Part shown: one piece after another, positions 63,754-64,000 of the stretch
Position numbering within the stretch: position 1 is the first letter of the stretch
How the letters are laid out: the number at the start of each line of letters is the position of its first letter
Source: SSSZ01 sp035345935
GTDB lineage: Bacteria > Pseudomonadota > Gammaproteobacteria > Burkholderiales > Rhodocyclaceae
Assembly: GCA_035345935.1 (NCBI GenBank)
Contig: DAORDK010000002.1
Coordinates: forward strand, 9,429-73,428
Reading direction: 5' to 3'
DNA length: 64,000 nucleotides
Notes under the pieces: model-generated
What the model was told of the DNA's origin: nothing
What the model saw: only the letters and a program-made list of their open reading frames with translations
The model's database searches: none
Made by a program: the position numbers and the translations under genes

Positions 63754-64000
63754 GCTCCCTCCTTCTTCTTGAACATGGCGAGCATGCGCTCGGTGACCAC
63801 GTAGCCGCCGGCGGCATTGGCGGCCCCGAGGGCAACGGCGAAGAAGCCGATGGCCTGTTCCAGGGGCGTTTCGGCGTAGCCCAGGGCGACCATGGCGCCC
63901 ACCACCACCACGCCGTGGATGAAATTGGACCCCGACATCAGCGGCGTGTGCAGGATCACCGGCACCTTGGCGATGATCTCGTAGCCGGTGAAGGCGGCGA
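63750..64000 (-). CDS. pntAb: NAD(P) transhydrogenase alpha subunit, second part (partial)
   Basis: The N-terminal part of the gene lies beyond base 64000. The visible 83 codons have LHTPLMSGSNFIHGVVVVGAM and PLEQAIGFFAVALGAANAAGGY, the membrane domain of the split PntA. An internal ATG at 63965 is not the start, because the upstream FTGYEIIAKVP is conserved and in frame. Confidence 0.93.

Overview
The window is high-GC chromosomal DNA from a Gram-negative bacterium, most likely a betaproteobacterium near the Rhodocyclales. The evidence is the gene order: rpsB-tsf-pyrH-frr-uppS-cdsA-dxr-rseP-bamA-skp-lpxD-fabZ-lpxA-lpxB-rnhB; smc-zipA-ligA; dapC-dapD-pilU-dapE-prmB; ratA-rnfH divergent from smpB; and two DUF4124 proteins. 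The order-level placement is inference. No rRNA, tRNA or CRISPR array was found.

Bases 1 to about 4086 are accessory DNA: the end of a genomic island inserted at the 3' end of guaA. It carries a tight three-gene operon: a JAMM/JAB isopeptidase whose frame runs off the left edge, a ComEC-like metallo-beta-lactamase-fold protein, and a four-helix membrane protein. An AlpA-like regulator and a tyrosine integrase follow. Six copies of an 11-bp motif, two of them forming a perfect palindrome, lie between the integrase and guaA. The operon resembles ubiquitin-like or CBASS-type defence modules and is the best candidate for an undescribed system, but its upstream part lies outside the window.

From 4087 to 9100 is core metabolism: guaA, a 40-residue membrane ORF, guaB, a DUF4124 protein, rnfH, ratA and smpB. 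At 9209-12112 is a NIT-HAMP-PAS-GGDEF-EAL cyclic-di-GMP protein. From 12125 to 26036 is a locus around lactate, pyruvate and phosphoenolpyruvate: ppsA with a FadR-type regulator, divergent lutA-lutC-lutB and a large FAD/Fe-S D-lactate dehydrogenase-like protein, a universal stress protein, ppc, an ankyrin lipoprotein and ppsR. Together these would convert lactate to pyruvate, PEP and oxaloacetate, with control of PEP synthase.

From 26015 to 41233, all on the minus strand, is the envelope and translation supercluster from rpsB down to an rRNA/tRNA methyltransferase. A lone rfbD-like gene precedes the divergent map-glnD pair. From 46564 to 56259 (minus) are a methylthioinosine/methylthioadenosine phosphorylase, a methyltransferase, hpt, galU, ligA, zipA and smc. 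From 56517 to 62370 (plus) are a guanine-deaminase-like gene, dapC, dapD, pilU, dapE and prmB. The window ends in pntB and the cut-off pntAb.
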